Source: UBA1124 sp963933095 (GTDB taxonomy: Bacteria > Pseudomonadota > Gammaproteobacteria > Pseudomonadales > Cellvibrionaceae). From it: DNA of 27,284 nucleotides. Location of the stretch: assembly GCA_963933095.1 (NCBI GenBank), contig CAWVSV010000027.1:1-27284 (forward strand), in the 5' to 3' direction. The number at the start of each line of letters is the position of its first letter. Position 1 is the first letter of the stretch. The notes under the pieces were generated by a model. It saw only the letters and a program-made list of their open reading frames with translations. It did no database searches and was not told the origin of the DNA. The position numbers and the translations under genes were made by a program. Shown here piece after piece: positions 16,159 through 25,314 of this stretch.

Positions 16159-16377
16159 TAATGAGTAGTTGAAGTGGCGCTGTGTTTGAAGTGGGTGCCG
16201 CTGAAGTTGCTGCTCAGGTTGCTGCAAGTAAGTAATAATGAGTAGTTGAAGTGGCGCTGTGTTTGAAGTGGGTGCCGCTGCAGTTGCTGCTCAGGTTGCT
16301 GCAAGTAAGTAATAATGAGTAGTTAAAGTGGCGCTGTGTTTGAAGTGTGTGCCGCTGAAGTTGCTGCTGGTAAGTAA
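16120..16377 (+). repeat. 77-bp tandem array starting in the 3' end of tsf
   Basis: Copies begin at 16120, 16197, 16274 and 16351, exactly 77 bp apart. Copies 1 and 2 are identical, copy 3 differs at three positions, and copy 4 is partial (27 bases, with an internal deletion). Copy 1 supplies the last 12 codons and stop of tsf, so each later copy repeats that gene end plus 38 bases of trailer. Copy 4 still reads AAEVAAGK-stop, so it may be the original tsf terminus displaced by the insertions. The array lies between the stop codon and the terminator. Confidence 0.95.
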
Positions 16378-16427
16378 AGAGTATTACGTTGTTAGTGTCT
16401 CTGAAGTTAGGGGTTGCAGCGATATTG

Positions 16428-16465
16428 AAAAAGAGGCGAGATGGCAACATCTCGCCTCTTTTTTT
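16428..16465 (+). terminator. Rho-independent terminator of rpsB-tsf
   Basis: A 16-bp stem (16428-16443 with 16448-16463) with a GCAA loop, GC-rich in the middle, ends in a run of seven T. It lies 270 bases after the tsf stop because the tandem array intervenes. Confidence 0.92.
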
Positions 16466-16474
16466 GTGGGTGTC

Positions 16475-16483
16475 TGTTATACT
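16475..16483 (+). promoter_or_regulatory. Extended -10 promoter of pyrH-frr
   Basis: TGT-TATACT forms an extended -10 (hexamer 16478-16483), directly after the terminator. No good -35 lies 17 bp upstream, where the terminator arm is. It would give a leader of about 75 bases before the pyrH ATG at 16564. Confidence 0.5.
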
Positions 16484-16563
16484 GCGGCACTTTTTATATA
16501 TTGCCTGCGCCTGCAGTCGATAAAGCAAGTTCAATGATCGCTGATTTCATAGTGGAGATACCC

Positions 16564-17313
16564 ATGTCGACCCCTAGAGACAAGAAGTACAAACGAATTA
16601 TGCTGAAGCTCAGCGGTGAAGCGCTGATGGGTAGTGAGGGTTTTGGTATTGACCCTCAAGTGTTGGATAAGATGGCCCTTGAGATTGGTCAGTTAGTGGG
16701 CATTGGCGTACAGGTAGGTTTGGTTATTGGCGGCGGCAATTTGTTCCGCGGTGCCACCCTGAGCAAGGCTGGCCTCGATCGTGTTACCGGCGACCACATG
16801 GGTATGTTGGCTACCGTGATGAACGCACTGGCGATGCGCGATGCCTTAGAACGTTCAAATATAGCTACCAGAGTGATGTCGGCTATTCCAATGAGTGGTG
16901 TGACTGAGCACTATGATCGTCGTAAGGCACTGCGTTATCTTGAAAATGGCGATGTGGTAATTTTCTCGGCTGGCACCGGTAATCCATTTTTTACCACTGA
17001 CTCGGCCGCCTGCTTGCGTGGTATCGAAATCAATGCCGAGCTAGTACTCAAAGCCACCAAGGTCGATGGAGTCTATACCGCCGACCCAATGAAAGATCCA
17101 ACAGCGACCAAATACGACAGTCTGAGCTATGACGAAGTGTTGGAAAAGAAGCTGGCAGTAATGGATTTGACCGCTATATGTCTGTGCCGTGAACAAGATA
17201 TGCCGGTACGCGTATTTGAAATGGAAAAAACGGGGGCCTTGCTGAATATCGTCATGGGCGGAAATGAAGGAACACTTATCGAAGAGCGCCGCTCTGTTGA
17301 GGAAAACACATAA
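16564..17313 (+). CDS. pyrH: Uridylate kinase
   Basis: PyrH phosphorylates UMP to UDP in pyrimidine nucleotide synthesis. From the ATG at 16564 (after GGAG) the protein has 249 residues, the usual size. The open frame extends upstream to 16441, but that start lies inside the terminator hairpin. Motifs of the amino-acid-kinase fold are visible: KLSGEALMG (phosphate loop), GGGNLFRGATL, TGNPFFTTDSAACLRG and KATKVDGVYTADP. The stop overlaps the frr start as TAATG, indicating coupling. Confidence 0.97.
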   Translation: MSTPRDKKYKRIMLKLSGEALMGSEGFGIDPQVLDKMALEIGQLVGIGVQVGLVIGGGNLFRGATLSKAGLDRVTGDHMGMLATVMNALAMRDALERSNIATRVMSAIPMSGVTEHYDRRKALRYLENGDVVIFSAGTGNPFFTTDSAACLRGIEINAELVLKATKVDGVYTADPMKDPTATKYDSLSYDEVLEKKLAVMDLTAICLCREQDMPVRVFEMEKTGALLNIVMGGNEGTLIEERRSVEENT

Positions 17314-17870
17314 TGATTAATGAAATTAATAAAGACGCCGAAGTGCGTATGCAAAAAAGCTTGGATTCATTGGCCAGTAGTTTTAATAAAATTCGCACGG
17401 GTCGTGCCCACCCGAGTATTCTCGATGGCATTATGGTTTCTTATTATGGTGTTGATACGCCGCTGTCGCAATTAGCTAATATTAGCGTGGAAGACGCCCG
17501 AACTTTGGCGGTCAGTCCGTGGGAAAAGCCGTTGGTACCCGAAATTGAAAAAGCGATTATGAAATCGGATTTGGGCTTGAATCCAGCTACTAGTGGCGAC
17601 TTAATTAGGTTACCTATGCCAGCGTTGACCGAGGAGACTCGTAAGGGTTTCTTTAAAACCGCCAAGTCTGAGGCAGAAGGTGCGCGTGTCGCTATCCGTA
17701 ATATTCGCCGTGATGCCATTGCCAGCGTTAAAGATCTGTTGAAAGATAAAGATATCTCCGAAGACGACGATAGACGTGCGCAGGATGGTATCCAAAAAAT
17801 CACCGACAAATTTATTGCCTCTGTAGAAGCTGCGCTGGGTGTTAAAGAAGCGGCCTTGATGGAGATTTAA
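17313..17870 (+). CDS. frr: Ribosome recycling factor
   Basis: RRF splits post-termination ribosomes together with EF-G. The protein has 185 residues, exactly the usual size. The N-terminal helix contains MQKSLDSLASSFNKIRTGRAHPS, then SYYGVDTPLSQLANISVEDARTL and the RRF signature LPMPALTEETRKGF. The start overlaps the pyrH stop by one base, and GAGGAAAA in the pyrH end serves as ribosome-binding site. Confidence 0.98.
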   Translation: MINEINKDAEVRMQKSLDSLASSFNKIRTGRAHPSILDGIMVSYYGVDTPLSQLANISVEDARTLAVSPWEKPLVPEIEKAIMKSDLGLNPATSGDLIRLPMPALTEETRKGFFKTAKSEAEGARVAIRNIRRDAIASVKDLLKDKDISEDDDRRAQDGIQKITDKFIASVEAALGVKEAALMEI

Positions 17871-17949
17871 TATTCATTCGGAGTCTCTTTTATAGCGGCT
17901 CCCAGTTTTCTATACACGGATTGTGAATTTTTTCTTGTCGGAGTTTTTG

Positions 17950-18690
17950 GTGTCTTCCCCCCATTCAAGTAACCCCTTAAAACATGTCGCCATTATTATG
18001 GATGGCAATAATCGCTGGGCCAAAAAAAATGGCCTGCCGGGTATTGCTGGGCATAAATTTGGTGTCGAGCGTATTCGTGAAGTGATGACCGAGTGTCAGA
18101 AGCTCGGTGTTGATACGCTGACAGTGTTCGCTTTTAGCAGTGAAAATTGGCGCCGGCCACCGAAAGAGGTGGAGGTGTTGATGGGGCTTTTTTTGACCTA
18201 TTTAAAGCGCGAAGCCAAAAAACTTAATGAAGGTGGTGTACGTCTGCGCATTGTTGGTGATCGCGCTCGCTTTAGTGACAAGATCAGGAAAGCGATTGCG
18301 GAGGCTGAAGCTGTTGCCTCGACAGGCGCAACTACGCTGGTGATTGCCGCTAATTACGGTGGCCGCTGGGACATAGCCAACGCTGCCCGAACTTTAGCCG
18401 CTAAAGTAGCAGCAGGGGAGTTAACAGCCGATGATATCAACGAGGATACGCTTAATGACGAAATCTGTCTGGTCGATCAACCGCCATTGGACTTGTTGAT
18501 TCGTACCGGTGGTGATGTGCGGATTAGCAATTTTTTACTCTGGCAGGCAGCCTACGCTGAGTTGTATTTTACTGATATTCTCTGGCCCGATTTCGGCGCT
18601 GAAGAGGTGCATAAGGCGGCTGAAGTTTTTTATTCTCGTCAGCGTCGATTCGGTAAAACGGGTGATCAGATAGAGGCTGAAGATGCTTAA
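17950..18690 (+). CDS. uppS: Undecaprenyl diphosphate synthase (di-trans,poly-cis)
   Basis: UppS condenses isopentenyl diphosphate units with farnesyl diphosphate to make the C55 lipid carrier for peptidoglycan and O-antigen. The chosen GTG at 17950 has GGAG six bases upstream and gives 246 residues. An in-frame GTG at 17923 has no good ribosome-binding site. HVAIIMDGNNRWAKK contains the catalytic aspartate D18. FAFSSENWRRP and the C-terminal LLIRTGGDVRISNFLLWQAAYAELYF are family signatures. Most homologues read RTSGE or RTGGE before RISNF; here the residue is aspartate (GGDVRISNF). The gene overlaps cdsA by 8 bases. Confidence 0.95.
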   Translation: MSSPHSSNPLKHVAIIMDGNNRWAKKNGLPGIAGHKFGVERIREVMTECQKLGVDTLTVFAFSSENWRRPPKEVEVLMGLFLTYLKREAKKLNEGGVRLRIVGDRARFSDKIRKAIAEAEAVASTGATTLVIAANYGGRWDIANAARTLAAKVAAGELTADDINEDTLNDEICLVDQPPLDLLIRTGGDVRISNFLLWQAAYAELYFTDILWPDFGAEEVHKAAEVFYSRQRRFGKTGDQIEAEDA

Positions 18691-19513
18691 ATTGCGTGTT
18701 GTCTCGGCTATTATAATGGCCGCTGTTTTTTTGTCGGTGCTGTTCTTATTGCCGGCGTTAGCTTTCTCTTTATTTATAGCGGTAGTGGTTGTTGTTGGCG
18801 CTTGGGAGTGGGCTAATCTTTCCGGTTTTGAAGTGCCTGCAGCGCGAATAGGTTATGCCGGCATTCTAGGTTTGAGTCTGCTCGGGCTTTATTTTTATTG
18901 CGGCTTTGACGCGGGGCTGTTGCGTTTAGAATCGATTCAAATCCTGCTCTTAATCGCCTGTGGCTTTTGGACAATTGCGCTATTGTGGGTGCAGGGTTTC
19001 CCGCAGAGTTCACTGTTGTGGGGTAACCGCTGGCTGCGTCTTATTATGGGGCTGCTGGTGTTACTGCCGACCTGGTTGGCGCTGGTGTATGTGCGCAGTC
19101 TAGAGTCGGGCCAGTGGTTGGTGTTATTGGCTATTATGTCGATCGCTTGCGCCGATATAGGAGGGTACTTTGTTGGCCGCCGTTTCGGTCGCCGCAAGTT
19201 GGCGATACATGTCAGCCCGAGGAAAACTTGGGAAGGTTTTTGGGGTGGGCAGTTGTGCAATGCGGTGCTGGCGCTGGTGATTGTTGCGTGTAATAACGAT
19301 TCGAGTCTTGTCATAGTTTCCATTGTTATTATGGCGAGTTTGGCTTCGGTGCTGGGCGACTTATTTGTGAGTATGGTTAAGCGCCATCGCGGTATCAAAG
19401 ACAGTAGCCAGTTGTTGCCTGGTCATGGCGGTGTGCTTGACCGCGTCGACGGTATTACCGCTGCCATGCCCTTCTATGCTTTAGGCTTGCTCTTGACCGG
19501 TTGGCATTTTTAA
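18683..19513 (+). CDS. cdsA: Phosphatidate cytidylyltransferase
   Basis: CdsA makes CDP-diacylglycerol from phosphatidate and CTP, the branch point of phospholipid synthesis, in the inner membrane. The 276-residue protein is strongly hydrophobic with about eight membrane segments. The C-terminal signature VKRHRGIKDSSQLLPGHGGV followed by LDRVDG is the classical CDS motif. The ATG overlaps the uppS end, and GAGG precedes it at good distance. It is followed after one base by dxr. Confidence 0.96.
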   Translation: MLKLRVVSAIIMAAVFLSVLFLLPALAFSLFIAVVVVVGAWEWANLSGFEVPAARIGYAGILGLSLLGLYFYCGFDAGLLRLESIQILLLIACGFWTIALLWVQGFPQSSLLWGNRWLRLIMGLLVLLPTWLALVYVRSLESGQWLVLLAIMSIACADIGGYFVGRRFGRRKLAIHVSPRKTWEGFWGGQLCNAVLALVIVACNNDSSLVIVSIVIMASLASVLGDLFVSMVKRHRGIKDSSQLLPGHGGVLDRVDGITAAMPFYALGLLLTGWHF

Positions 19514-19514
19514 G

Positions 19515-20720
19515 ATGGCTGGAGCTATGCAAAAAATTACAATTTTGGGGGCGACCGGCTCTATCGGTGTCAGCACTCTCGATGTTTTGTCTCGCCATCC
19601 TGAACGCTACTCGGTCTTCGCCTTAACAGCGAATACTCAGTGGCAAAAGCTAGCTCAGCAGTGCCGTCAGTTTAACCCGCGTTATGCCGTGTTGGTGGAC
19701 GAGCAGGCCGCAGAATTACTGCGAGCAGACTTGGGCTCAGGTTTGAACGAGTGTGATACACAGGTTTTGGCCGGAGCGGATGCCCTGCAGCAAGTTGCCG
19801 CTGACGAGGCTGTTGATACCGTCATGGCGGCGATTGTCGGAGCAGCCGGTTTACTGCCTACACTGGCAGCGGTAAATACGGGGAAGCGCGTATTGCTGGC
19901 CAATAAAGAAGCTTTGGTTATGGCTGGAGGCCTGTTTATGCAGGCGGTACGGGACAGTGGTGCTACTCTGTTGCCGATTGATAGTGAGCACAATGCGATT
20001 TTCCAGTGTATGCCAAGCGGTTACAGCGATAACGCAGCGGGCTTGGCCCAGTCAGGTATCCGCAAGATTCTGTTGACCGCATCCGGCGGTCCGTTTCGCA
20101 CTTTGCCGCCGGCAGATTTACTTAACGTGACGCCGGCGCAAGCCTGTGCACACCCGAACTGGTCGATGGGGCGGAAGATATCGGTCGATTCGGCCAGTTT
20201 AATGAATAAGGGGCTGGAGTTAATTGAGGCCTGCTGGTTGTTTGGTGCACAATCGTCACAAATTGAAGTGGTCGTACATCCGCAAAGTATAATTCATTCG
20301 ATGGTCGAGTATGTCGATGGCTCGGTGTTGGCGCAGCTCGGTAATCCGGATATGCGTACGCCCATTGCTCATGCTTTAGCTTGGCCTGCAAGAATTGATT
20401 CGGGTGTATCGAGCTTAGATTTTATAGTCGCGGCGCGATTCGACTTTGAGCAACCCGATTTAGCGCGTTTTCCCTGTCTGCGTTTAGCCCAAGAGGTTGC
20501 CGCTAGTGGTGGCACGGCGGCGACGATATTAAATGCCGCTAACGAGATTGCTGTAGAGGCCTTTTTGCAGGGGCGTATTGCCTTTGTTGATATTGCGCGT
20601 GTCGTCGAGACGGTGCTAACACAGCAGGTGTCAATAGAGCCAAGTGTGCTAATCGATATACAAGTTGCCGATCGCGAAGCTCGAGTGCGCGCTAAGCGTT
20701 ACATTCAAACTTTTAATTAG
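19515..20720 (+). CDS. dxr: 1-deoxy-D-xylulose 5-phosphate reductoisomerase
   Basis: Dxr forms 2-C-methyl-D-erythritol 4-phosphate, the committed step of the MEP isoprenoid pathway. The protein has 401 residues (E. coli 398). Visible motifs are the NADPH-binding GATGSIGVSTLDVL, NKEALVMAGGLF, the metal/substrate segment PIDSEHNAIFQ, LTASGGPFR, HPNWSMGRKISVDSASLMNKG and the catalytic-loop region. The start may be the ATG at 19515 or the one at 19527; neither has an ideal ribosome-binding site, consistent with coupling to cdsA. It supplies precursors for the neighbouring uppS product. Confidence 0.97.
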   Translation: MAGAMQKITILGATGSIGVSTLDVLSRHPERYSVFALTANTQWQKLAQQCRQFNPRYAVLVDEQAAELLRADLGSGLNECDTQVLAGADALQQVAADEAVDTVMAAIVGAAGLLPTLAAVNTGKRVLLANKEALVMAGGLFMQAVRDSGATLLPIDSEHNAIFQCMPSGYSDNAAGLAQSGIRKILLTASGGPFRTLPPADLLNVTPAQACAHPNWSMGRKISVDSASLMNKGLELIEACWLFGAQSSQIEVVVHPQSIIHSMVEYVDGSVLAQLGNPDMRTPIAHALAWPARIDSGVSSLDFIVAARFDFEQPDLARFPCLRLAQEVAASGGTAATILNAANEIAVEAFLQGRIAFVDIARVVETVLTQQVSIEPSVLIDIQVADREARVRAKRYIQTFN

Positions 20721-20740
20721 ACTTTTAATTTGGTGCCGGT

Positions 20741-22099
20741 GTGGAACTACTACAAACAATTGCCTCATTTATAATCGCCATTATTATTTTGGTGACACTG
20801 CATGAGTTTGGCCATTTTTACGTGGCGCGCTTGTGTGGCGTTAAGGTATTACGCTTTTCTATTGGTTTTGGTAAACCTTTTTGGTCTATGACCGACAAGC
20901 ACGGTACCGAGTTTAGTTTGGCGCCTATTCCCTTGGGCGGTTATGTCAAAATGTTAGACGAGCGCGAAGGCGAAATTCCTACTGAACTGCTGGATCAAGC
21001 TTTTACTCAAAAAGGGGTATGGCAACGTATAGCCATCGTCATAGCCGGCCCTGTGGCCAATTTTTTGTTGGCGATATTGCTTTACTGGGTCATATTTTTG
21101 CCAGGCATTACCGCTTTGTCTCCCGTTATTGGTTCGGTAGAATCTGGCGGTTTAGCGCAAAGGTCAGGGTTAGAGGCGGGGCAGGAGATCGTTGCTGTCG
21201 ACGGGCAGGCTACGCCGACACGACGAGAGTTTGTCGAGGGCTTGATTGCGCGCTTGGGGGAAACAGGCGATTTACTGCTGACCGTTAAATACTCCGATTC
21301 CGATCTAGAATACGAAACAGTTGTAGGGCTAGATAATTGGTTGAAAGGCAGTGAGGCCCCCGATCCTATAGCGGGTTTAGGCATTACTCTGTTTCAGCCT
21401 GAAATGAATGAAATTGTTGTGCAGAAAGTTGTTGTTGGCGAGCCGGCTGCCAGTGCGGGTATTGTTGAAGGTGACAAACTACTCAGTGTCGATGGTATCG
21501 ATATTAAGGCCTGGCAGCCTTGGAGCGACTATGTACGTGCCAGAGCAGGGCAGGATATTGACTTTGAGTTGTTGCGCGATGGAGGTCAGCTTTCTTTGAC
21601 TGTAACACCGCGGGCTAAAACTGATGCTGCCGGTGAGGTTTTTGGCTTTGTTGGCATTGCGCCTCAACCTGTAAGCTGGCCTGAAGGTATGCTTCGCCAC
21701 TTTGAATACGGGGTGTTTGGCGCGCTATGGAAGGGCGTTGAGATTACTTGGTCGACGTCTGTCTCGGTGCTAGTGAGCGTTAAAAAGTTGATTGTTGGTG
21801 AAATATCGACGAAAAACTTGAGTGGACCTATTACCATTGCTAAAGTGGCGGGCGATCGAGCCGGACATGGCCTACTCAGTTATATTGAATTTTTGGCCAT
21901 GATCAGTGTCTTCTTAGGGGTGTTTAACTTATTACCTATCCCTGTTTTAGATGGCGGTCATTTACTGTATTACCTGATAGAAGTCGTTAAAGGCAGTCCG
22001 GTGCCTGAGCGTGTACAGCTGGTAGGTTATCAACTGGGGATGGTATTAGTGCTGTGTTTGATGGCTCTGGCTTTTTATAACGACATAATGCGCCTTTAA
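20741..22099 (+). CDS. rseP: Site-2 protease RseP (regulator of sigma-E protease)
   Basis: RseP is an inner-membrane zinc protease that cuts RseA within the membrane after DegS, releasing sigma-E. The protein has 452 residues (E. coli 450) and starts with GTG. HEFGH (residues 21-25) is the zinc-binding motif in the first membrane helix. NLLPIPVLDGGHL carries the third ligand D404. Two PDZ domains lie between (around 125-200 and 215-300), the second containing VGEPAASAGIVEGDKLLSVDG. Two C-terminal membrane helices follow. The position between dxr and bamA is standard. Confidence 0.97.
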   Translation: MELLQTIASFIIAIIILVTLHEFGHFYVARLCGVKVLRFSIGFGKPFWSMTDKHGTEFSLAPIPLGGYVKMLDEREGEIPTELLDQAFTQKGVWQRIAIVIAGPVANFLLAILLYWVIFLPGITALSPVIGSVESGGLAQRSGLEAGQEIVAVDGQATPTRREFVEGLIARLGETGDLLLTVKYSDSDLEYETVVGLDNWLKGSEAPDPIAGLGITLFQPEMNEIVVQKVVVGEPAASAGIVEGDKLLSVDGIDIKAWQPWSDYVRARAGQDIDFELLRDGGQLSLTVTPRAKTDAAGEVFGFVGIAPQPVSWPEGMLRHFEYGVFGALWKGVEITWSTSVSVLVSVKKLIVGEISTKNLSGPITIAKVAGDRAGHGLLSYIEFLAMISVFLGVFNLLPIPVLDGGHLLYYLIEVVKGSPVPERVQLVGYQLGMVLVLCLMALAFYNDIMRL

Positions 22100-22198
22100 T
22101 TGATTTAATGGTCAGTTACAGCGCACCACAGAATTTGGCTTAGTGCCACCGCTATTGCAACGGCAGTAGTTATTCATACTTACAAATAGAATCGCAAT

Positions 22199-24757
22199 AT
22201 GTATCGTTTATCTTTTTTCTCGCTAATTTTTGCTCTACTGTTTTCAGGGTTCGCCCAAGCTCAGAGTTTTCGTGTCAATGATATTCGTGTTGAAGGCTTG
22301 CAGCGTGTTTCTGCCGGTTCTGTTTTTGCCGCTTTGCCAATACAGATTGGTGATGAAATCAGCATTTATGATGTGCAGCAGGCGACTCGTGCATTATTTA
22401 AAGTCGGTTATTTTGCGGATATTGAAATAGGTCGCGACGGCGGGGTGCTGGTTATTACAGTAAAGGAACGTCCTGCTATTAACGAAATTACCATTGAAGG
22501 TAATAAAGCTATTAAAACCGAGCAGCTGCTTAAAGCATTGAACGACAATGGCTTATCAGAGGGGCAAATATTTAAACGCGTCACTCTAGATGGTGTCGGC
22601 AACTCGCTGGAGCGTCAGTATGTGGCGCAGGGCCGATATAACGCCTCGGTCGAGACAATTATTGAAGAATTACCGCGCAATCAGGTAAAGCTGAAGATCG
22701 AAATTGATGAAGGTACTATGGCGGGTATCAAACATATTAATATCGTTGGTAATCGCTCTTTTAACACTGATGAGCTATTAGATTTCTTTGAGTTGCGTAC
22801 CAGCGGTTGGCTGTCTTGGCTCAATGGCAATGATCGCTATTCGCGTGAAAAACTGACCGGTGATCTCGAGCGGTTAGAAAGCTGGTATCTCGATCGAGGT
22901 TACTTAACGTTTAACCTTGATTCTACGCAAGTGTCTATTAGTCCCGATAAAGAAACGGTTTATATCACCGTCAATATTAGTGAAGGTGAAATTTTTACCG
23001 TCAGTGAGGTGGAACTTGCGGGTGATCCCGTTATTGATGAGGCTCTCATTGAACGCTTAATCTTATTGCGCGAAGGGCAAACCTTCTCTCAGGGTTTGAT
23101 GACCCGCACTCAGGATTACATTACTAAACGCCTCGGCAATGAGGGTTACACTTTTGCTAAGGTTGAAGGTATCCCTGAACGCAATGATGAAGATAATACG
23201 GTAAAGGTGACTTTCTTTATTGATCCTGGTAAACGTGCTTATGTTAATCGTATTAACTTCCGCGGCAATACTAAAAGTATCGATGAAGTACTGCGCCGTG
23301 AAATGCGCCAGATGGAGGGTGGTTCGGCCAATACCAGTCAAATTGAATTTTCCAAAGTACGTCTCCAGCGTCTGGGTTTCTTTAAAACTGTGACAGTGGA
23401 TACTGTTGAAGTACCAGGGACATCCGATCTGGTTGATGTCGACTTTGAAGTGGAAGAACAACCCTCGGGCAGCATTGGCATGCAGGTCGGCTTTGCTCAA
23501 GGGTCAGGACTGGTTCTTGGGGCTAATGTTCAGCAAAACAATTGGCTGGGTAGCGGTAAGCAGGTGGGTTTCAATGTCAGTTCCAGTAAATACCAAAATT
23601 CGGCCAGTTTTAACTACAACGATCCCTATTTTACGGTCGACGGTGTTAGTCGCGGCTTTAGTGTCTTTTATACTAAACGCGATTTCTCCGAGGTCAATGT
23701 TTCCAGTTACACAACAGATACCTATGGTGCCAATTTAAGTTTTGGCTACCCCATGTCGGAGACCTCTCGAGTGGGTTTCACCGCTGGTTGGCGCGATCTA
23801 AGCATTACTACCGGAGACTTTGCGGTGCAGGAAATTGTCTCTAGCCCGCAATTGTATCCAGACTTTCCAGAGCAGTATGTAACCTTGAGCGATCTTGGTG
23901 CTGTCGGCTCGAGTACTGACTATTCACTGAATACATTACCGATTCAAGACTCGATGCTAAGTGACAACCCTGCCGGTTTTATCGATGCGAATGGCGATAA
24001 CTTTAGTGGCTTTATGGTTAGTTTAAACTGGTCTGAATCTACCCTTAACCGCGGAGTTTTGGCCACTCGCGGACGTTCACAACGGATATCTGCAGAAATT
24101 AGCTTGCCGGGAACTGAGCTCGAATACTATAAATTGCAATACAGCTCGCAATACTTTCAACCACTGACTAAAGGCTTAACCCTGCGTTTACGAACTGACT
24201 TAGGCTATTCTGACGCTTATGGCGATACTACCGAAGTGCCATTCTTCGAGAATTTTTATGCCGGTGGCTTTGGTTCAGTGCGAGGGTTTGAGCGTAATAG
24301 TCTAGGCCCGCGCAGTACGCCGCCAGAGAGTTATCAGACAGTCGCGGCTACAAACTCTGGGCGTAATGACTCCTATGTACTGTGCGACAACGGCAGTAAC
24401 TGTAACCCAGGTAAGTTAATATCCAGTCGCGGTTTCGATGATGACGATCCTTTTGGTGGCAACGTATTGGTGGAAGCTAGTGCCGAAATCCTGTTCCCGC
24501 TGCCGTGGATTAAAGATCAAAGTGCTTTTCAAGCGGCTTTCTTTGTCGATGCGGGTAATGTATTTGATTCTAACTGCGGTGCATTCCAGCGCAACTGCTC
24601 CAAGATCGACTTGAATAAATTGAGTTCATCTTATGGTCTTGGTTTAACCTGGATTTCCGGCTTTGGCCCGATGACCTTCAGTATTGCCAAACCACTGAAG
24701 AAAAATGACTTCGATGAAGTTGAGAATTTCCAGTTCTCAATGGGCAACACTTTCTAA
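22199..24757 (+). CDS. bamA: Outer-membrane protein assembly factor BamA
   Basis: BamA is the central subunit of the beta-barrel assembly machine. The protein has 852 residues. The signal peptide ends at FAQA-QSFRVNDI (about residue 21). Five POTRA domains occupy about 22-425, beginning with VNDIRVEGLQRVSAGSVF and each showing the GNxx(I/F) pattern (EGNKAIKT, VGNRSFNT, RGNTKSID). The 16-stranded barrel follows, with the conserved VRGF of loop 6 at residues 694-697 and a C-terminal phenylalanine (MGNTF), the usual outer-membrane signature. The ribosome-binding site is weak. The gene lies between rseP and skp, as expected. Confidence 0.97.
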   Translation: MYRLSFFSLIFALLFSGFAQAQSFRVNDIRVEGLQRVSAGSVFAALPIQIGDEISIYDVQQATRALFKVGYFADIEIGRDGGVLVITVKERPAINEITIEGNKAIKTEQLLKALNDNGLSEGQIFKRVTLDGVGNSLERQYVAQGRYNASVETIIEELPRNQVKLKIEIDEGTMAGIKHINIVGNRSFNTDELLDFFELRTSGWLSWLNGNDRYSREKLTGDLERLESWYLDRGYLTFNLDSTQVSISPDKETVYITVNISEGEIFTVSEVELAGDPVIDEALIERLILLREGQTFSQGLMTRTQDYITKRLGNEGYTFAKVEGIPERNDEDNTVKVTFFIDPGKRAYVNRINFRGNTKSIDEVLRREMRQMEGGSANTSQIEFSKVRLQRLGFFKTVTVDTVEVPGTSDLVDVDFEVEEQPSGSIGMQVGFAQGSGLVLGANVQQNNWLGSGKQVGFNVSSSKYQNSASFNYNDPYFTVDGVSRGFSVFYTKRDFSEVNVSSYTTDTYGANLSFGYPMSETSRVGFTAGWRDLSITTGDFAVQEIVSSPQLYPDFPEQYVTLSDLGAVGSSTDYSLNTLPIQDSMLSDNPAGFIDANGDNFSGFMVSLNWSESTLNRGVLATRGRSQRISAEISLPGTELEYYKLQYSSQYFQPLTKGLTLRLRTDLGYSDAYGDTTEVPFFENFYAGGFGSVRGFERNSLGPRSTPPESYQTVAATNSGRNDSYVLCDNGSNCNPGKLISSRGFDDDDPFGGNVLVEASAEILFPLPWIKDQSAFQAAFFVDAGNVFDSNCGAFQRNCSKIDLNKLSSSYGLGLTWISGFGPMTFSIAKPLKKNDFDEVENFQFSMGNTF

Positions 24758-24796
24758 TTTCTATAAAAAATTTAAAATACATATAAGGGAATAATA

Positions 24797-25309
24797 ATGA
24801 AATTAATTAAAGAAATCGTTTTAACCTGCGCTTTGGCTGTCTCTTCAAGTGCCGCACTTGCCGCTAGCAACGTTGTTGTTGTGGACATGGAACAAGCCCT
24901 CATGGCAACCGATGTGATGCAGGCTCGGGTCAAAAAATTAACTTCAGAGCCAGAATTCGCGGCATTAAAAGCCAAATTTGACACTTTGCAAAGCGACTTA
25001 CGAGGCTTGGAACAAGAATTTGAAAGCAATAAAATGACTTGGTCCGATGCCGATAAACAGGGCCAGCGTATTAAAGCAGAAGCCAAGCAGAAAGAGCTTC
25101 GTATTGTTCTACAGAGCTTAAAGCAGCAAGAACAAACGGCAATGCAAGGCGTGATGAAGGACTTGGGTCCGAAGGCAAAATTGGCTCTGCAAAAAATTAC
25201 AGCGGCCCAAGAAATCGATGTTGTTTTGGCTCGCAATGCTGCAGTTTGGAGAAATGAAAGTAGTGATATCACCGCTGAGTTGACCCAGCGCTTGAATAAA
25301 GCAAAGTAA
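24797..25309 (+). CDS. skp: Periplasmic chaperone Skp/OmpH
   Basis: Skp holds unfolded outer-membrane proteins in the periplasm and delivers them to the Bam complex. The protein has 170 residues. A signal peptide (about 1-23, ending ALAA) precedes NVVVVDMEQALMATD. A long charged coiled-coil middle forms the tentacles of the trimer (AKFDTLQSDLRGLEQEFE through KQKELRIVLQSLKQQE). The C-terminus returns to the body (EIDVVLARNAAVW). AGGGA precedes the ATG. The short distance to lpxD (5 bases) indicates one transcript. Confidence 0.93.
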   Translation: MKLIKEIVLTCALAVSSSAALAASNVVVVDMEQALMATDVMQARVKKLTSEPEFAALKAKFDTLQSDLRGLEQEFESNKMTWSDADKQGQRIKAEAKQKELRIVLQSLKQQEQTAMQGVMKDLGPKAKLALQKITAAQEIDVVLARNAAVWRNESSDITAELTQRLNKAK

Positions 25310-25314
25310 CTACA

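Noticed and set aside
15622..16534. Minus-strand ORFs (15622-15867, 15973-16227, 16214-16534)
   Set aside because: They are antisense to tsf and its tandem array, low in complexity and repeated only because the array repeats.
16441..16563. N-terminal extension of pyrH starting at 16441
   Set aside because: The start lies inside the terminator stem-loop and upstream of the promoter; the ATG at 16564 has a GGAG site and gives the normal length.
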